Counted from the first letter of the stretch, positions 12,540 through 24,136 are shown. The stretch is 64,000 bases of DNA from Nitrospira sp. CG24B (GCA_002869845.2 NEWS02000001.1:26727-90726); one strand, 5' to 3'. The notes: a model not told the origin generated them from the letters alone. Translations and numbers: made by a program.

Positions 12540-12828
12540 ACGCAATCCCTCCTTCGTCAATTTGAGCCCGATATTCCGATGAGACATTAGCTCTTCCTAA
12601 TACGTGATCTTAAGATTAGGTCGAAAATCCTCTTAATAGTTTAGAGTCCTTCAATAACCTGGACCAAAATGAATGGAAAGCGGTCCGGTTGGTACCGGAA
12701 CGGTACTGAAACTACAACGCCCTGTCAAGAAAATGTTTGCCAGACTTATCACAGGAGGATACACAACCCTTACAGCATATACAAAACAATAAGTTATACG
12801 TCCTTTCCGACTGGAAAGCATGCTGTGG

Positions 12829-14106
12829 TCAGGCTGTGATGTTTTGGAATTGCCCGCTTAACGCCTTCACTTGCCGTGAGGAAAGTGGCCCCAACCCTGT
12901 CAGGGCTATTCTTTCAGGGGTGAAGAGATCCTGTGCGACTTGACGTATTTGTTGTGGTGTAATCCCATCTATTTTCAAAATCATGTCTTCCAGGTTCGTA
13001 TGGGCGCGGGAGATCAATTCATCTTTTGCGAGTTTGTTCATCCGGCTATGCGAACTTTCCAAGCTGAGCATGAGGCCGCCTTTCATCTGTTCTTTTGTCC
13101 GTTTTAGCTCATGCCGATCAATTCCATCTCTGCTCAAGCGCCGGATCTCGCGACTGACGAGTTCAAGAACGCGCTCAACCTCCCGAGCTTGCGTGCCTGC
13201 ATAGACGGTGATCGTACCGCCATCGGAATAACCCGACAAAAATGAGTAGATCGAATAGGATAGGCCCCTTTTTTCACGGATCTCCTGGAATAGTCTCGAA
13301 CTGACGCCACCGCCGAGGACACTGTTCAACGCATAGACCGCATATCGATCCTTATGACCGGCTGCAACGCCCTTGAGTCCCAGACAGAGGTGCACTTGCT
13401 CTAACGATTTGTGTTTCACGATGGCGCCACCACAGATTTCCGGAGGCCAACGTTTTCGAGGAAGGACGCCTGACGAGGGTCGATACTTCCCAAAGGTGCG
13501 AGCGATCGTCTTTTCGAGCTGCTGTTGATTGAAATTCCCGGCTACGGCGAGCACGATCTCTTCGGGACGATAGTGCGTATCAATGTACTCGAGGAGATCC
13601 TGTCGTCGGATCCTGGCGATTGTTGATTCCCGCCCAAGAATCGGACGACTCAAGGGATGTTGGCCCATCGCTAACTTGGTATGCAACTCTTGAACGAGAT
13701 CCTCGGGATCGTCTTGAACCATTCGAATTTCTTCAAGGACGACCTGCTTTTCCTTTTCAATTTCTTTCTTTCCGAGTCGGGAGCGGAGAAACAGATCTCC
13801 CAAAAGGTCGAGGGCCTTGGGGAGGTGTTGATCCAAGACCTTGACGTAGTAGGTTGTGGTTTCGCGCGTGGTAAAGGCGTTCATCTCGCCCCCCAACGCA
13901 TCGATTTCACGAGAAATCTCCGTGGCCGATCGAGTGGTCGTCCCCTTGAAGAACATATGTTCGATGAAATGGGCGTACCCAGCCTGTGTGGGGCTTTCAT
14001 CACGTGAGCCCGTATTGACCCAGATGCCTATGGTGACGGATTTGAGGGTTGGGATTCGCTCGGAAACCAAGCGAATCCCGTTCTCGAGGATGAGCTTACG
14101 GTACAA
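12829..14106 (-). CDS. M16 family zinc peptidase (processing protease-like)
   Basis: GYAHFIEHMFFKGT (HxxEH inverted zinc motif), GGEMNAFTTRETTTYY. Confidence 0.93.
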   Translation of the reverse strand: MYRKLILENGIRLVSERIPTLKSVTIGIWVNTGSRDESPTQAGYAHFIEHMFFKGTTTRSATEISREIDALGGEMNAFTTRETTTYYVKVLDQHLPKALDLLGDLFLRSRLGKKEIEKEKQVVLEEIRMVQDDPEDLVQELHTKLAMGQHPLSRPILGRESTIARIRRQDLLEYIDTHYRPEEIVLAVAGNFNQQQLEKTIARTFGKYRPSSGVLPRKRWPPEICGGAIVKHKSLEQVHLCLGLKGVAAGHKDRYAVYALNSVLGGGVSSRLFQEIREKRGLSYSIYSFLSGYSDGGTITVYAGTQAREVERVLELVSREIRRLSRDGIDRHELKRTKEQMKGGLMLSLESSHSRMNKLAKDELISRAHTNLEDMILKIDGITPQQIRQVAQDLFTPERIALTGLGPLSSRQVKALSGQFQNITA

Positions 14107-14109
14107 GTG

Positions 14110-16227
14110 TTACCCACCCACTGACTCGTTTGCACCGCCGCCCGTCGGTGCGGGCATGGTTTCTTTTCGGCTAAGCCGAATCTTGCCTTGTCTATCGATC
14201 TCCAGCACTTTCACAAGAATTTGATCGCCTTCGGCGACCTCGTCAGACACGGCTTTCACTCGATGATGCGCCAACTGTGAGATATGGACCAACCCATCGG
14301 TGCCTGGCAGCACCTCCACAAAGGCGCCAAAGTCCATAATCTTTCTGACCGTTCCCGTATAGACTTTCCCGACTTCGACTTCCTCAGTTAGTCGGTTGAT
14401 GATCTCTTTGGCTTTTTGTAAGGACGTCCCGTCCGCAGAAGCGATGGTCACAATCCCGGTATCTTCGACACTGATCTTAACGCCACAATCGGACTGAATG
14501 CCACGGATGGTTTTACCGCCCTGTCCGATAATGTCACGAATCTTATCTTGTTTGACCTTCATTGTGTAGATGCGAGGGGCGAACGTCGACAATTCGGTGC
14601 GATGACTGCTGAGGGCCTTCGCCATATGGCCAAGAATGTGGAGGCGTCCCAACCGGGCCTGCTCCAAGGCTTGCTGCATCAACGCTGTGGTAATGCCACC
14701 AATCTTAATGTCCATTTGCAGTGCTGTCACACCGTTCTTAGTCCCGCACACTTTGAAGTCCATATCACCCAGATGATCTTCAAGGCCGAGAATATCCGAC
14801 AAGATAATGACGTCGTCCCCTTCTTTGATCAACCCCATAGCAATGCCGGCGACTGGCTCCTTGATTGGAACGCCTGCGTCCATCATGGCCAGCGTCCCAC
14901 CGCACACGGTTGCCATCGAGGAAGACCCATTGGACTCCAGAATCTCAGACACAATCCGTAAGGTGTAGGGGAAGACATCCTTGCCTGGGATGACGGGCTT
15001 CAACGCCCGTTCCGCCAAGGCTCCGTGCCCAACCTCACGCCGTCCGGGCGAACGAAGCGGCCTCGCCTCACCGACGCTGAATGGCGGGAAGTTGTAATGC
15101 AGCATAAAGGTCCGCATGTACTCGCCTTCCAACGCATCGATACGCTGTTCATCGTCGGTCGTCCCTAGCGTCACCACCGCTAAGCTCTGTGTTTCGCCGC
15201 GGGTAAAGATCGCAGACCCATGGGCTCGCGGCAGAGCGCTCACCTCACACGTAATCGGACGAATATCCGCAGGACCGCGTCCGTCGGCGCGAGATCGCTT
15301 CTCCAAAATCATCTTCCGGACTTCTGTGTATTCCAATTGATGGAACACAATCTTGATATGCCGTTCCCTTGAGGAATCATCTGCCTTTTTCAGCTTGGCA
15401 ATGGTGTCGACCAGAATGTGGTCCAACCGCTCCTGCCTGGCAGTCTTGTTGGCAATCATGATGGCGTCACGAATGGGTTGCGCCACCAATGCCTTGATCT
15501 CGACCTGCAACGCCGAATCGATCGACTCTTGAACAACGACTCTCTTCACTCTGCCAACCTTCTTGGCCAATTCATTAATCTTGCTGACGATTTTCTTAAT
15601 TTCGGAGTGAGCCAATTCCAGCGCTTCAAGCATCATCTGCTCGGATAATTCATTGGCACCTGCCTCCACCATCATCACCGCGTCCGCTGTGCCCGCAACC
15701 ACCAGATGCAGCTCGCTCTGCTCCATCGTTTCAAGGTCAGGATTGATAACCAGCTGGCCATTGACGCGACCGATCCTCACACCAGCCACGGGGCCGTTGA
15801 ACGGAATGTTCGATACTGCGAGGGCCGCTGATGCCGCAGTGATTCCAATAACGTCGGACGAACCGGTCTTATCTGCCGATAGGACTGAGGCAATGACCTG
15901 CGTCTCGAAATAGTAGCCTTCGGGAAACAACGGGCGGAGGGGCCGGTCAATCAAGCGGCTGGTCAGGACTTCCTTTTCAGCCGGTCGGCCTTCTCGCTTG
16001 AAGTAGCCTCCAGGAATTTTCCCGGCCGCGTAGGCCTTTTCCTGGTAATCAACGGTCAAGGGAAGGAAATCAATCCCAGGCTTGGCCGTTTGCGCAGCCA
16101 CGGCCGTCGCAAGAATGACCGTGTCGCCATACGAAGCCCATATCGACCCGTCAGCTTGTTTTGCGATGCGGCCGGTTTCGAGGCGAAGGGTTCGACCTGC
16201 AATGTCGATTTCTACGACGTGTATCAT
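14110..16227 (-). CDS. pnp: Polyribonucleotide nucleotidyltransferase (PNPase)
   Basis: RNase PH repeats, KH (IIGQGGKTIRGIQSDCG) and S1 (VGKVYTGTVRKIMDFGAFVEVLPGTDGLVHISQ). Confidence 0.97.
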   Translation of the reverse strand: MIHVVEIDIAGRTLRLETGRIAKQADGSIWASYGDTVILATAVAAQTAKPGIDFLPLTVDYQEKAYAAGKIPGGYFKREGRPAEKEVLTSRLIDRPLRPLFPEGYYFETQVIASVLSADKTGSSDVIGITAASAALAVSNIPFNGPVAGVRIGRVNGQLVINPDLETMEQSELHLVVAGTADAVMMVEAGANELSEQMMLEALELAHSEIKKIVSKINELAKKVGRVKRVVVQESIDSALQVEIKALVAQPIRDAIMIANKTARQERLDHILVDTIAKLKKADDSSRERHIKIVFHQLEYTEVRKMILEKRSRADGRGPADIRPITCEVSALPRAHGSAIFTRGETQSLAVVTLGTTDDEQRIDALEGEYMRTFMLHYNFPPFSVGEARPLRSPGRREVGHGALAERALKPVIPGKDVFPYTLRIVSEILESNGSSSMATVCGGTLAMMDAGVPIKEPVAGIAMGLIKEGDDVIILSDILGLEDHLGDMDFKVCGTKNGVTALQMDIKIGGITTALMQQALEQARLGRLHILGHMAKALSSHRTELSTFAPRIYTMKVKQDKIRDIIGQGGKTIRGIQSDCGVKISVEDTGIVTIASADGTSLQKAKEIINRLTEEVEVGKVYTGTVRKIMDFGAFVEVLPGTDGLVHISQLAHHRVKAVSDEVAEGDQILVKVLEIDRQGKIRLSRKETMPAPTGGGANESVGG

Positions 16228-16249
16228 CTATGGTCTCCTCTGGTTAGAT

Positions 16250-16387
16250 CCACAGATGCCCACTGAGATACGCTCAGCAACAAGTGCGTAGTTAAAAAGC
16301 TGAAATCAGCGACTTCTCGCCAGCTTTACAGCTTTTCACTCTTACATCGCGCACTTGGTGTGAGCGCATGTCGGTGTTCATCTGTGG
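16250..16387 (-). promoter_or_regulatory. Long imperfect hairpin in the rpsO-pnp intergenic region
   Basis: Outer arms ccacagatg (16250-16258) / catctgtgg (16379-16387), further pairing cgctca/tgagcg, aagtgcg (16282-16288) / cgcactt (16350-16356), inner aaaagctg (16295-16302) / cagctttt (16329-16336). Confidence 0.65.
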
Positions 16388-16439
16388 GACATTCGAACGA
16401 TGCCATGGCGCCGGTCAACGCCGCTGTTCGCACGACCGG

Positions 16440-16709
16440 TTACTTGCGAATGTTGAGTCGCTCGATCACGGTTTTATAACGCGCTTCCTCCACACCGCGG
16501 AGATAGTCCAGAAGACGACGCCGGCGTCCAACCAGCTGCAACAATCCACGCCGCGAGTGGTGATCCTTTTTATGGGTCTTGAAATGTTCGGTGAGATACG
16601 TAATCCGGTTGGTCAACACCGCAATCTGAACTTCCGGCGATCCGGAATCCTTATCATGCTGCTGATATTGCTTGATGAGTTCACTCTTTACTTCTTTTAA
16701 CAACGCCAT
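16440..16709 (-). CDS. rpsO: 30S ribosomal protein S15
   Basis: [52 protein letters not shown]. Confidence 0.98.
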   Translation of the reverse strand: MALLKEVKSELIKQYQQHDKDSGSPEVQIAVLTNRITYLTEHFKTHKKDHHSRRGLLQLVGRRRRLLDYLRGVEEARYKTVIERLNIRK

Positions 16710-16725
16710 ACCTACTCCTTCCGTA

Positions 16726-17676
16726 TTAATGACTTACGAGACTCAACACTTTGCGAATTCGAATCGAGCCCACACCGCTGGCATCATGAGTTCCAATGGC
16801 TAACAACTGACCGGCTTCATCCTTGAGGCGTACCGAAACTGTGGAATGGGCAGGCGGGAGTTGCCCGACTCCCATCGGAAAAATTGGTGAGCCATTCAAG
16901 ACACGCTGCGCCTGTTCCGCGTTCACGACCACTGCCGGGAGTTGGACGAGGAGTTGATCCAACGACATGAATTGCCTCGAGAGAGTTCCCATCGTGAGAT
17001 GGCTGGCAACTTGATCAATCGTCACTGCCTGTTCGATGGACAGTGGGCCGACACGGCGACGCTCGAGAGCATAGAGATGCCCTCCGACCCCTAACGCCTG
17101 TCCGATATCGGCACACAAGGTGCGTATATACGTGCCTTTGGAACACACAATGCGCAGGGCCACGTCACGACCGTGAACGGCCACGATCTCTAGCTGATGA
17201 ATGGCAATCGACCGCTCTGCCCGATCGACCGTCTTGCCTGCCCTGGCTGCTTTATACAACGGCTGTCCGCCGACTTTCACAGCTGAATACATTGGTGGCA
17301 ATTGCTGCTGCACTCCTCGGAATTGGGCGATCACTGCCTGAAGCATATCTTCCGTGATCGCGCCTGGATCGACTCTGCTCAAAACCTGCCCGGTTGCATC
17401 CTGGGTGTCGGTCGTTTCCCCCAAGCGCATGACAGCGTGGTACTCCTTATCCCAATCGATCAGGTACTCGGCGATTCTCGTGGCCCGTCCGACAAGGATT
17501 GGCAACACACCTGTGGCGCTAGGATCCAGCGTACCGGCATGACCGACTTTGCTTCCTCTCAATAAGCTCCGGACCTTGGCGACGACATCGTGTGAGGTCC
17601 AGCCAGCTTCCTTATGGAGAACGAGGACTCCCTCCAGGACATCACTCAGGTCCGTTCTGATAGCTATCTGTTCCAT
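16726..17676 (-). CDS. truB: tRNA pseudouridine(55) synthase
   Basis: [46 protein letters not shown]; start set at [10 protein letters not shown] downstream of the track start. Confidence 0.95.
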   Translation of the reverse strand: MEQIAIRTDLSDVLEGVLVLHKEAGWTSHDVVAKVRSLLRGSKVGHAGTLDPSATGVLPILVGRATRIAEYLIDWDKEYHAVMRLGETTDTQDATGQVLSRVDPGAITEDMLQAVIAQFRGVQQQLPPMYSAVKVGGQPLYKAARAGKTVDRAERSIAIHQLEIVAVHGRDVALRIVCSKGTYIRTLCADIGQALGVGGHLYALERRRVGPLSIEQAVTIDQVASHLTMGTLSRQFMSLDQLLVQLPAVVVNAEQAQRVLNGSPIFPMGVGQLPPAHSTVSVRLKDEAGQLLAIGTHDASGVGSIRIRKVLSLVSH

Positions 17677-17680
17677 ACCC

Positions 17681-18118
17681 TTAAGAGTCCGTGATTCTCT
17701 GAGCACTGCTCGGAGAATCCTGGGTTTCCTGCTGTTCAGGCTCCCCATGCAGGCCTTCCAAGAGCTGCATGATCCGGTCACCGCGAGGTCCGCTGACGTC
17801 CTTCTTGAAAATCACATCGGGCAGGTAGCGGAGCGAGAGGCGCCGCCCTAATTCCGACCGCACAAACCCACTGGCTTTTGAGAGGCCAGTAAAGACCTCG
17901 CGCTCGGCTTCCCCCGTTTCCATGGTCGTGACAAAAATATGCGCGATGCGCAAATCCGCTGTCAGCTCGACATCAGTAACCGTGACGTCATGGACCCGAG
18001 GATCCTTGATTTTTCGCATGAGAATATCCGCCACTTCCATGCGAATCTGGTCAGCCACTCGGTCTGCCCGTTTATAGGTCGCCTTCGACATCTTCGTACC
18101 CAGCCTTACCAGTCGCAA
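17681..18118 (-). CDS. rbfA: Ribosome-binding factor A (start may be the internal MSKATYKRADRVADQIR)
   Basis: RADRVADQIRMEVADILMRKIKDPRVHDVTVTDVELTADLRIAHIFV. Confidence 0.93.
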   Translation of the reverse strand: MRLVRLGTKMSKATYKRADRVADQIRMEVADILMRKIKDPRVHDVTVTDVELTADLRIAHIFVTTMETGEAEREVFTGLSKASGFVRSELGRRLSLRYLPDVIFKKDVSGPRGDRIMQLLEGLHGEPEQQETQDSPSSAQRITDS

Positions 18119-18132
18119 GCATGACAGGAGGG

Positions 18133-18414
18133 TTAGAGGAATTCCAACTGGACTCGTGACACTTCAACTGCTGGCATGCTTTTAATCAGATTCAACGCTT
18201 GTTCAAGCACCTGGTTCACATGGCTACGCTCATTCGACACACAAGCCATTCCAAGAATAGCCTTCTGCCAGAGATCCTGGCCATCCACTTCGGCGACTGA
18301 GAGGTTAAACTTGCCACGAAGCCTGTCCTTGATTCCATGAAGGACTTGCCGCTTGTCTTTAAGCGACTGGCTCCCCGAGATGAATAACTCGACGGTGTAT
18401 AAGCCCACGACCAT
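18133..18414 (-). CDS. DUF503 / YlxP-like protein
   Basis: ELFISGSQSLKDKRQVLHGIKDRLRGKFNLSVAEVD; position between infB and rbfA. Confidence 0.85.
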   Translation of the reverse strand: MVVGLYTVELFISGSQSLKDKRQVLHGIKDRLRGKFNLSVAEVDGQDLWQKAILGMACVSNERSHVNQVLEQALNLIKSMPAVEVSRVQLEFL

Positions 18415-18521
18415 GACCAGAATTCGGGTTAGTGTCGGCTCACAATAGAGGCGCCATGATTCAGCTTCATGAGCTTGTCAGGCCTTTCAGGTAAGAGGCT
18501 ACAATAAAAATCCTTCGGCTG

Positions 18522-21092
18522 CTACTCGAGCTTCGCCGCGATCTTATCGACTGCATAGGCCTCAATGATATCGCCTGATTTGACATCGTTGAAGTTTTCG
18601 ACGCTCAATCCGCATTCATATCCCTGCTGTACCTCACGCACATCATCCTTGAACCGCCGCAACGAACCAAGTTTCCCCTGATAGACCACCACATTGTCCC
18701 GAATCACTCGGACGCCGACGCTTGACCGAGAAATCGTCCCATCAATAACATACGCCCCTGCTACGGCTCCGACCTTTGGAATCGTAAAGACCTGCCGTAC
18801 TTCCACTCGTCCTAACACACGCTCCTTCAGGGTCGGCTCGAGCAAGCCTTCCATTGCAGCCTTGATGTCCGCAATAGCGTCATAAATGATCGTGTAGAGC
18901 CTGATATCGACACCCTGCTGTTCGGCCAATGCGGCTGCCTTTGGTTCTGGCCTGATATTGAAACCGATGATGATGGCTCGCGACGCGGAAGCAAGCAACA
19001 CATCAGATTCCATCACCCCACCAACTCCGTTATGAATCACGCGCAGCTTGACGGCATTCGTCGACAGCTTTTCGACCGCGCCAGCCAATGCTTCAGACGA
19101 TCCTTGCACGTCAGCCTTGATGACAATGGCCAACTCCTTCACGGATCCTTCTTGAATCTTCGCAAAGAGATCATCCAAGGTGACCTTCGCGGGGCCTGTC
19201 AGCTCTGCAGCTCGACGCTTTTGCGCTCGTTCCTCCGCGATCTCTCGCGCAACTCGCTCATTGGAGACAACATGGAAGACATCTCCCGCCGACGGCACGC
19301 CCGGCAAACCAATCACTTCCACCGGAATGGACGGCCCTGCCTGCTGCGCTTTTTCACCACGGTCGCTAAGGAGAGCCCGAACACGCCCGCTGAATGTTCC
19401 GACGACATAAGCGTCCCCCACCCGTAGAGTCCCGCTCTGAACCAACACCGTCGCAACCGGACCCCTCCCGCGTTCAATCTTGGCTTCGATGACGGTGCCT
19501 TTCGCCTGTCTGTGTGGATCCGCCTTGAGTTCAAGTACTTCCGCCTGAAGCAAAATCATCTCGAGGAGAGTATCAAGACCCATTTTTTCTTTGGCAGACA
19601 CCTCGACCATAATGGTATCGCCGCCCCAAGCTTCGGAAATCAATCCATGTTCCGAGAGAGCGTTTTTTACCCGATCAGGATTGGCGGTCGGCTTGTCGAT
19701 CTTATTCATCGCCACGATCAGCGGCACTCCGGCTGCCTTGGCATGGTTGATCGCCTCGATCGTTTGAGGCATCACACCGTCGTCTGCCGCAACAACCAAA
19801 ATGACGATATCCGTGACCTTCGCGCCACGAGATCGCATGGCCGTAAACGCCTCGTGACCGGGAGTGTCGAGAAAGGTGACCTGCTTGCCACGCACCGAGA
19901 CGGTATAGGCGCCGATATGCTGAGTAATGCCACCGGCTTCCCCTTCCGCTACTTTTGTTTGGCGAATCGCATCGAGGAGCGACGTCTTCCCGTGATCGAC
20001 GTGCCCCATAATGGTCACCACCGGCGGTCGAGGTTCCGGCCGTTCATCATCGCCGGTCTCAATGATATCTTGCAGCAACTCGTCCCCAATTTTCTCGACC
20101 GAGACCTCAACTTTAATCCCGCTTTCCTCGGCGAAAATCGATGCAGCGTCCAGACTCATAGGTTGGTGAAACGTCAACATTTGTCCCATATCCATTAGCT
20201 TCCGAACGATGTCTGCCGGCCGTTGACCGATCAACTCAGCGAACTCTTTCACCGTTGTCCGAGGGGTTACTTTCACGCTCTTGCGACGTGGTTTGGTGAT
20301 TTCTCCCGGAGTACTATGGTGGACATGCTTCGATCGGTCATCGCGGCGCTGCACCGGAATGGCACGAAGGTCCTGCCAGCGGGCGGCGTCTTCACGTAAT
20401 TTCACATCTTGCTGCTCGTCCTTAGGACGGCCTGTTTTTTTGGCTTTCTTGAGCTTTTCCTTGAGTGCCTCTGCCTCGATGGCCTCGAATGCCATGCTTT
20501 TCTTTTTACTGGCGACAGACTCGGGAGTCGCCACACCGGATATTGCCGGCGTGATGGTCGGCTTAGCCGGCGGCGCTTCCTGTTTCACATCGAGTGGCAC
20601 CGGTGCGGAGGGCGCAACCTCGTCCGGATCTTCTTTCACTGGAAGACTGAGGTCGACTGGACCATCGCTAGCAAGGAGGTCAACCGATGGAGTCGGTGTC
20701 GTTACAAGACTTGAGGACGCGGGCTGCGCTGAATGCTCAGTCTCACCAATCGAAGTTGAAAGAATGGCCTCAATCGGCTCGTCTTCCTTCTTTCGCTTGA
20801 TGAGAATGCGCCGCTTATCAGGCTTGAGCGGCTCTTCGACGACAGAACCCTTTGCCGCCACAGTTTTCCCCCGACTCGTATGCTCCGCCAACTTTGCACC
20901 GACCTCTCTCTCGATTCCCGTCCCTTGACTCGTCGATTTTGCGGCCAACTTATCCAACGCCTTCTGAACGATTTCCTCTTCAAGCGTACTGCTGTGAGAT
21001 GAAACCGAGACCCCCAGCTTCTTGAGCTCGGGGATGAGCACTCGATTTTCCATGCCTAACTTCTTCGCAAGTTCGTATACACGCATAGCCAT
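18522..21092 (-). CDS. infB: Translation initiation factor IF-2
   Basis: [50 protein letters not shown]. Confidence 0.98.
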   Translation of the reverse strand: MAMRVYELAKKLGMENRVLIPELKKLGVSVSSHSSTLEEEIVQKALDKLAAKSTSQGTGIEREVGAKLAEHTSRGKTVAAKGSVVEEPLKPDKRRILIKRKKEDEPIEAILSTSIGETEHSAQPASSSLVTTPTPSVDLLASDGPVDLSLPVKEDPDEVAPSAPVPLDVKQEAPPAKPTITPAISGVATPESVASKKKSMAFEAIEAEALKEKLKKAKKTGRPKDEQQDVKLREDAARWQDLRAIPVQRRDDRSKHVHHSTPGEITKPRRKSVKVTPRTTVKEFAELIGQRPADIVRKLMDMGQMLTFHQPMSLDAASIFAEESGIKVEVSVEKIGDELLQDIIETGDDERPEPRPPVVTIMGHVDHGKTSLLDAIRQTKVAEGEAGGITQHIGAYTVSVRGKQVTFLDTPGHEAFTAMRSRGAKVTDIVILVVAADDGVMPQTIEAINHAKAAGVPLIVAMNKIDKPTANPDRVKNALSEHGLISEAWGGDTIMVEVSAKEKMGLDTLLEMILLQAEVLELKADPHRQAKGTVIEAKIERGRGPVATVLVQSGTLRVGDAYVVGTFSGRVRALLSDRGEKAQQAGPSIPVEVIGLPGVPSAGDVFHVVSNERVAREIAEERAQKRRAAELTGPAKVTLDDLFAKIQEGSVKELAIVIKADVQGSSEALAGAVEKLSTNAVKLRVIHNGVGGVMESDVLLASASRAIIIGFNIRPEPKAAALAEQQGVDIRLYTIIYDAIADIKAAMEGLLEPTLKERVLGRVEVRQVFTIPKVGAVAGAYVIDGTISRSSVGVRVIRDNVVVYQGKLGSLRRFKDDVREVQQGYECGLSVENFNDVKSGDIIEAYAVDKIAAKLE

Positions 21093-21109
21093 GAGGACGG
21101 TTCCGTATT

Positions 21110-22261
21110 CTATCCGCTCGTTGCTTCCTCAGCTCTGGCAGCCTGCCGAGCTTCTTCTTGCAGTCGTTGCGCTTCGGCTTCGTCCGCAATCGCGGCTTTA
21201 ATTTCCTTATCACGCTCGACCTTCTCTTTTTCGTATTCCGTTGAGCTGATAATGTCAATCTTCCACCCGGTCAAGCGCGCGGCAAGCCGGACATTCTGAC
21301 CGTTTTTCCCGATGGCCAACGACAATTGCGAGTCGGCTGCGACCACGAGCGCCGACTTCTTCTCTTCGTCGATCCCGACCTTTTCGATTGTTGCGGGATT
21401 TAAGGCTTCGGCGATAAAGACTCGCGGATCCTGGGTCCAGGTAATGATATCGATCTTCTCGCCCCGCAGCTCGCGAACAACCGCCTGCACGCGGGAGCCC
21501 TTGATGCCGACGCAGGCCCCCACCGGATCCACAGCCTTTTCACGAGACGTGACCGCGATCTTTGTTCGGTCCCCTGGCTCTCGAACGACGGATCGGATTT
21601 CAATGATCTTTTCCATGACCTCTGGCACTTCGAGCTCAAAGAGTTTTGCCACAAACTGCGGATGGCTACGAGACAGAATGACTTGAACATCCTTGGGCGT
21701 CCGACGCACCTCCAACAACATCGCCTTCACGCGATCGCCGCGCCGATATGTTTCACGAGGAATCTGCTCTTGGATCGGCAGGATGGCCTCCGTCTTTCCG
21801 AGGTCCACCAGGTAATTCCGGCGCTCCATGCCGAGGATAATTCCCGTCACGAGATCGCCCTGACGTGTGGAATATTCCTTTTGAACCGCTTCCCATTCCG
21901 CTTCGCGCACCTTCTGGAAGATCACTTGCTTCGCCGTTTGCGCGGCGATTCTCCCCAATTCGTTCATTTCGATCAGCGATCCAATTTCGTCCCCGACTTC
22001 CGCCTCGCTATCGTATTGGCGGGCCTCCTGAAGAGAGATCTCCGCCTTGGGGTTGCTGACCGTTTCTACGATGATCTTCTTGGAGACGACGGAAATTTCC
22101 CCGGTTTTGGGGTCGATCTCCACTTGGATATTTTCGGCCTGACCAAAGCGTTTCTTCGCGGCGGTCTGCAGGGCGGATTCGATGGCCCCAATGACTCGGG
22201 CTTTGTCGATCCCTTTCTGACGCCCGATTTCGTCGATCACGGAAATCAGTTCACGGTTCAT
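21110..22261 (-). CDS. nusA: Transcription termination/antitermination protein NusA
   Basis: [63 protein letters not shown] (KH). Confidence 0.97.
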   Translation of the reverse strand: MNRELISVIDEIGRQKGIDKARVIGAIESALQTAAKKRFGQAENIQVEIDPKTGEISVVSKKIIVETVSNPKAEISLQEARQYDSEAEVGDEIGSLIEMNELGRIAAQTAKQVIFQKVREAEWEAVQKEYSTRQGDLVTGIILGMERRNYLVDLGKTEAILPIQEQIPRETYRRGDRVKAMLLEVRRTPKDVQVILSRSHPQFVAKLFELEVPEVMEKIIEIRSVVREPGDRTKIAVTSREKAVDPVGACVGIKGSRVQAVVRELRGEKIDIITWTQDPRVFIAEALNPATIEKVGIDEEKKSALVVAADSQLSLAIGKNGQNVRLAARLTGWKIDIISSTEYEKEKVERDKEIKAAIADEAEAQRLQEEARQAARAEEATSG

Positions 22262-22314
22262 ACGTCACGCTCCTGCATCCGGTTACCACTTAACATCTCC
22301 AACGTTCCGCCCCT

Positions 22315-22890
22315 CTAGATCTTCACAACCAGCTTTGCTTCAGCAATCATGTCTCGACTCAATTTCACCGTCTGGGATGTTCGCGCAGCAACCACCCTCA
22401 GCACGACCGCCTCTTCATCCACCTGCATCAGTTGGCCAGCAATCTTCCACTGGCCCTCGAGAGGCTCTCGAAGCTTGAGACTCACCTCTTTTCCAATCGC
22501 CCGTTGATAATCCTGGGATCTCTTGAAGGGTCGATCAAGACCCGGAGAAGAGACTTCAAGGGTATAGGCATGGGGAAATGGATCGGCCACGTCAAGCGCC
22601 GGTCCTAGAGCCTTATGTGCCTGCTCACAATCTGTGATGCTGACTCCATCCGATTTAGTGATCAGAACGCGAACGACCGAGCGAGGGCCTTTTCCCACGC
22701 ACACCACATCAACCAACTCAAGCCCGAGCGTCCATAGGATCGGCGAAATAATTTCGTGCAACCGGTTGGCAACCGGCTGATGACTACTGCCCGGTATACT
22801 CAGCCCATTTCCCTTTGACATGTATCCAAACAAAAAAGTGGGCATGAGCCCACTTACAGAGGCAGCACCATACCATGCACCCCGGTGCAA
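22315..22890 (-). CDS. rimP: Ribosome maturation factor RimP (upstream start uncertain)
   Basis: LHEIISPILWTLGLELVDVV, VSSPGLDRPFKRSQDYQRAIGKEVSLKL; first gene of the nusA-infB cluster. Confidence 0.92.
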   Translation of the reverse strand: MHRGAWYGAASVSGLMPTFLFGYMSKGNGLSIPGSSHQPVANRLHEIISPILWTLGLELVDVVCVGKGPRSVVRVLITKSDGVSITDCEQAHKALGPALDVADPFPHAYTLEVSSPGLDRPFKRSQDYQRAIGKEVSLKLREPLEGQWKIAGQLMQVDEEAVVLRVVAARTSQTVKLSRDMIAEAKLVVKI

Positions 22891-22900
22891 AGCAAGGGCA

Positions 22901-23740
22901 CTAGCCGGTTAACAAGGCCCAGCGAGCAGCCAGTGTTTTTGTGATGGGACCCGGCTGGCCAGAGCCAATGGTTCTTCCATCGATCTGGACAACACCGAGT
23001 ACTTCGAGCGTGGTCCCCGTCAGAAAGACTTCATCTGCATGATACAGAACATCGAGCGGTATGAACCGTTCTTCGATGACAATGTCGTCCTTTTTCGCCA
23101 ACTCTAAGACCACGGTCCGTGTGACGCCGGATAGAATTCGGGGACCTTCGGGAGCCGTCATGACCACCCCATCCTGAATCGCCATAACATTGCTCAGCGC
23201 ACCTTCCATGACGAAACCGTCTCTGACTAAAATCGTTTCGAAAACGCCGGCCTTCTTCGCTTCTTCACGGGCAAGGACGTTGGCTAGAAGATTGACGCTT
23301 TTGATATCACAACGCCCCCACCGGAGATCCTCTCTGGTGCAGGCGCTGACGCCGGTGCGGCGGACGTCCGGTGTCAGAGGATGAAACTCCCTGATGGTCA
23401 TCACGACCGTTGGAAGAGTATCGGTGGGGAAACCATGCTCGCGGGGAGCCACCCCTCTGGTGACCTGAATGTAGATCTTGGCATCTTGATAACCGGCCAG
23501 GCTAAGTCCTTGTTGAATCCACCTAGTCCATTGCGCCTTAGTATAAGGCTGGCAAATCGAAAGTTCTCCCACGCTCCGATTCAGCCTGGCAAGATGTGCG
23601 GCAAACTCGAACGGCGTCCCTCGATACGTGCGAATGACTTCGTAGACGGCATCTCCAAATTGGAAACCCCGGTCATCAATGGAAACGGTCGCCTCCTCCC
23701 AAGGTAAAAATCGACCATTGATGAACGCGATGTCTGGCAT
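22901..23740 (-). CDS. Class IV PLP-dependent aminotransferase (D-amino-acid transaminase-like)
   Basis: FINGRFLPWEEATVSIDDRGFQFGDAVYEVIRTYRG, DIKSVNLLANVLA, EGALSNVMAI. Confidence 0.88.
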   Translation of the reverse strand: MPDIAFINGRFLPWEEATVSIDDRGFQFGDAVYEVIRTYRGTPFEFAAHLARLNRSVGELSICQPYTKAQWTRWIQQGLSLAGYQDAKIYIQVTRGVAPREHGFPTDTLPTVVMTIREFHPLTPDVRRTGVSACTREDLRWGRCDIKSVNLLANVLAREEAKKAGVFETILVRDGFVMEGALSNVMAIQDGVVMTAPEGPRILSGVTRTVVLELAKKDDIVIEERFIPLDVLYHADEVFLTGTTLEVLGVVQIDGRTIGSGQPGPITKTLAARWALLTG

Positions 23741-23744
23741 TGGC

Positions 23745-24083
23745 TCAATTCCCGAATGGTGGCTGTGCTTCGATTCTGAATACGCGCCGATCTTCCGCGG
23801 TAAATTTCCACCCCATGCGCTTTTCGAAAATCAGCTCATAGTCCCCTGACTGCACGGCCTTCAACTCAAAGATGCGTTGCCCATTCTCCACGGCGTTATT
23901 ACTCGCGATGCGGAGAAATTCATCGTTGAGAAGGGTAAGCCCTTTGGCATCATAGGCCGGCACCCACTGTTCACCTCTGGTGCGATCTTCCCACAAATGG
24001 ATGACGAATGGCTGGTCGACCGTGACCACGCGGCAATCACTGCTGTCCAATGTAGGATTGTGATCGGCACTGGAAATGCGCAC
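23745..24083 (-). CDS. Chagasin-like (I42 family) cysteine protease inhibitor
   Basis: FVIHLWEDRTRGEQWVPAYDAKGLTLLNDEF, ...IFELKAVQSGDYELIFEKRMGWKF matches the chagasin loop/strand arrangement. Confidence 0.65.
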   Translation of the reverse strand: MRISSADHNPTLDSSDCRVVTVDQPFVIHLWEDRTRGEQWVPAYDAKGLTLLNDEFLRIASNNAVENGQRIFELKAVQSGDYELIFEKRMGWKFTAEDRRVFRIEAQPPFGN

Positions 24084-24136
24084 GTCGATATCCCAATCCG
24101 TGTCGCGAGGACACCTGTTCCACCTAATTTCTCTTG

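Noticed and set aside
12600-12828. Short palindromic pieces such as ccggttggtaccgg between the M16 peptidase and the orphan exported pair
   Set aside because: Arms are short and no T-tract or consistent promoter elements accompany them; not enough to call a regulatory site
19512-20198. 228-aa plus-strand ORF opposite infB
   Set aside because: Antisense shadow of infB coding sequence; no independent coding evidence
21662-22318. 218-aa plus-strand ORF opposite nusA
   Set aside because: Antisense shadow of nusA in high-GC sequence
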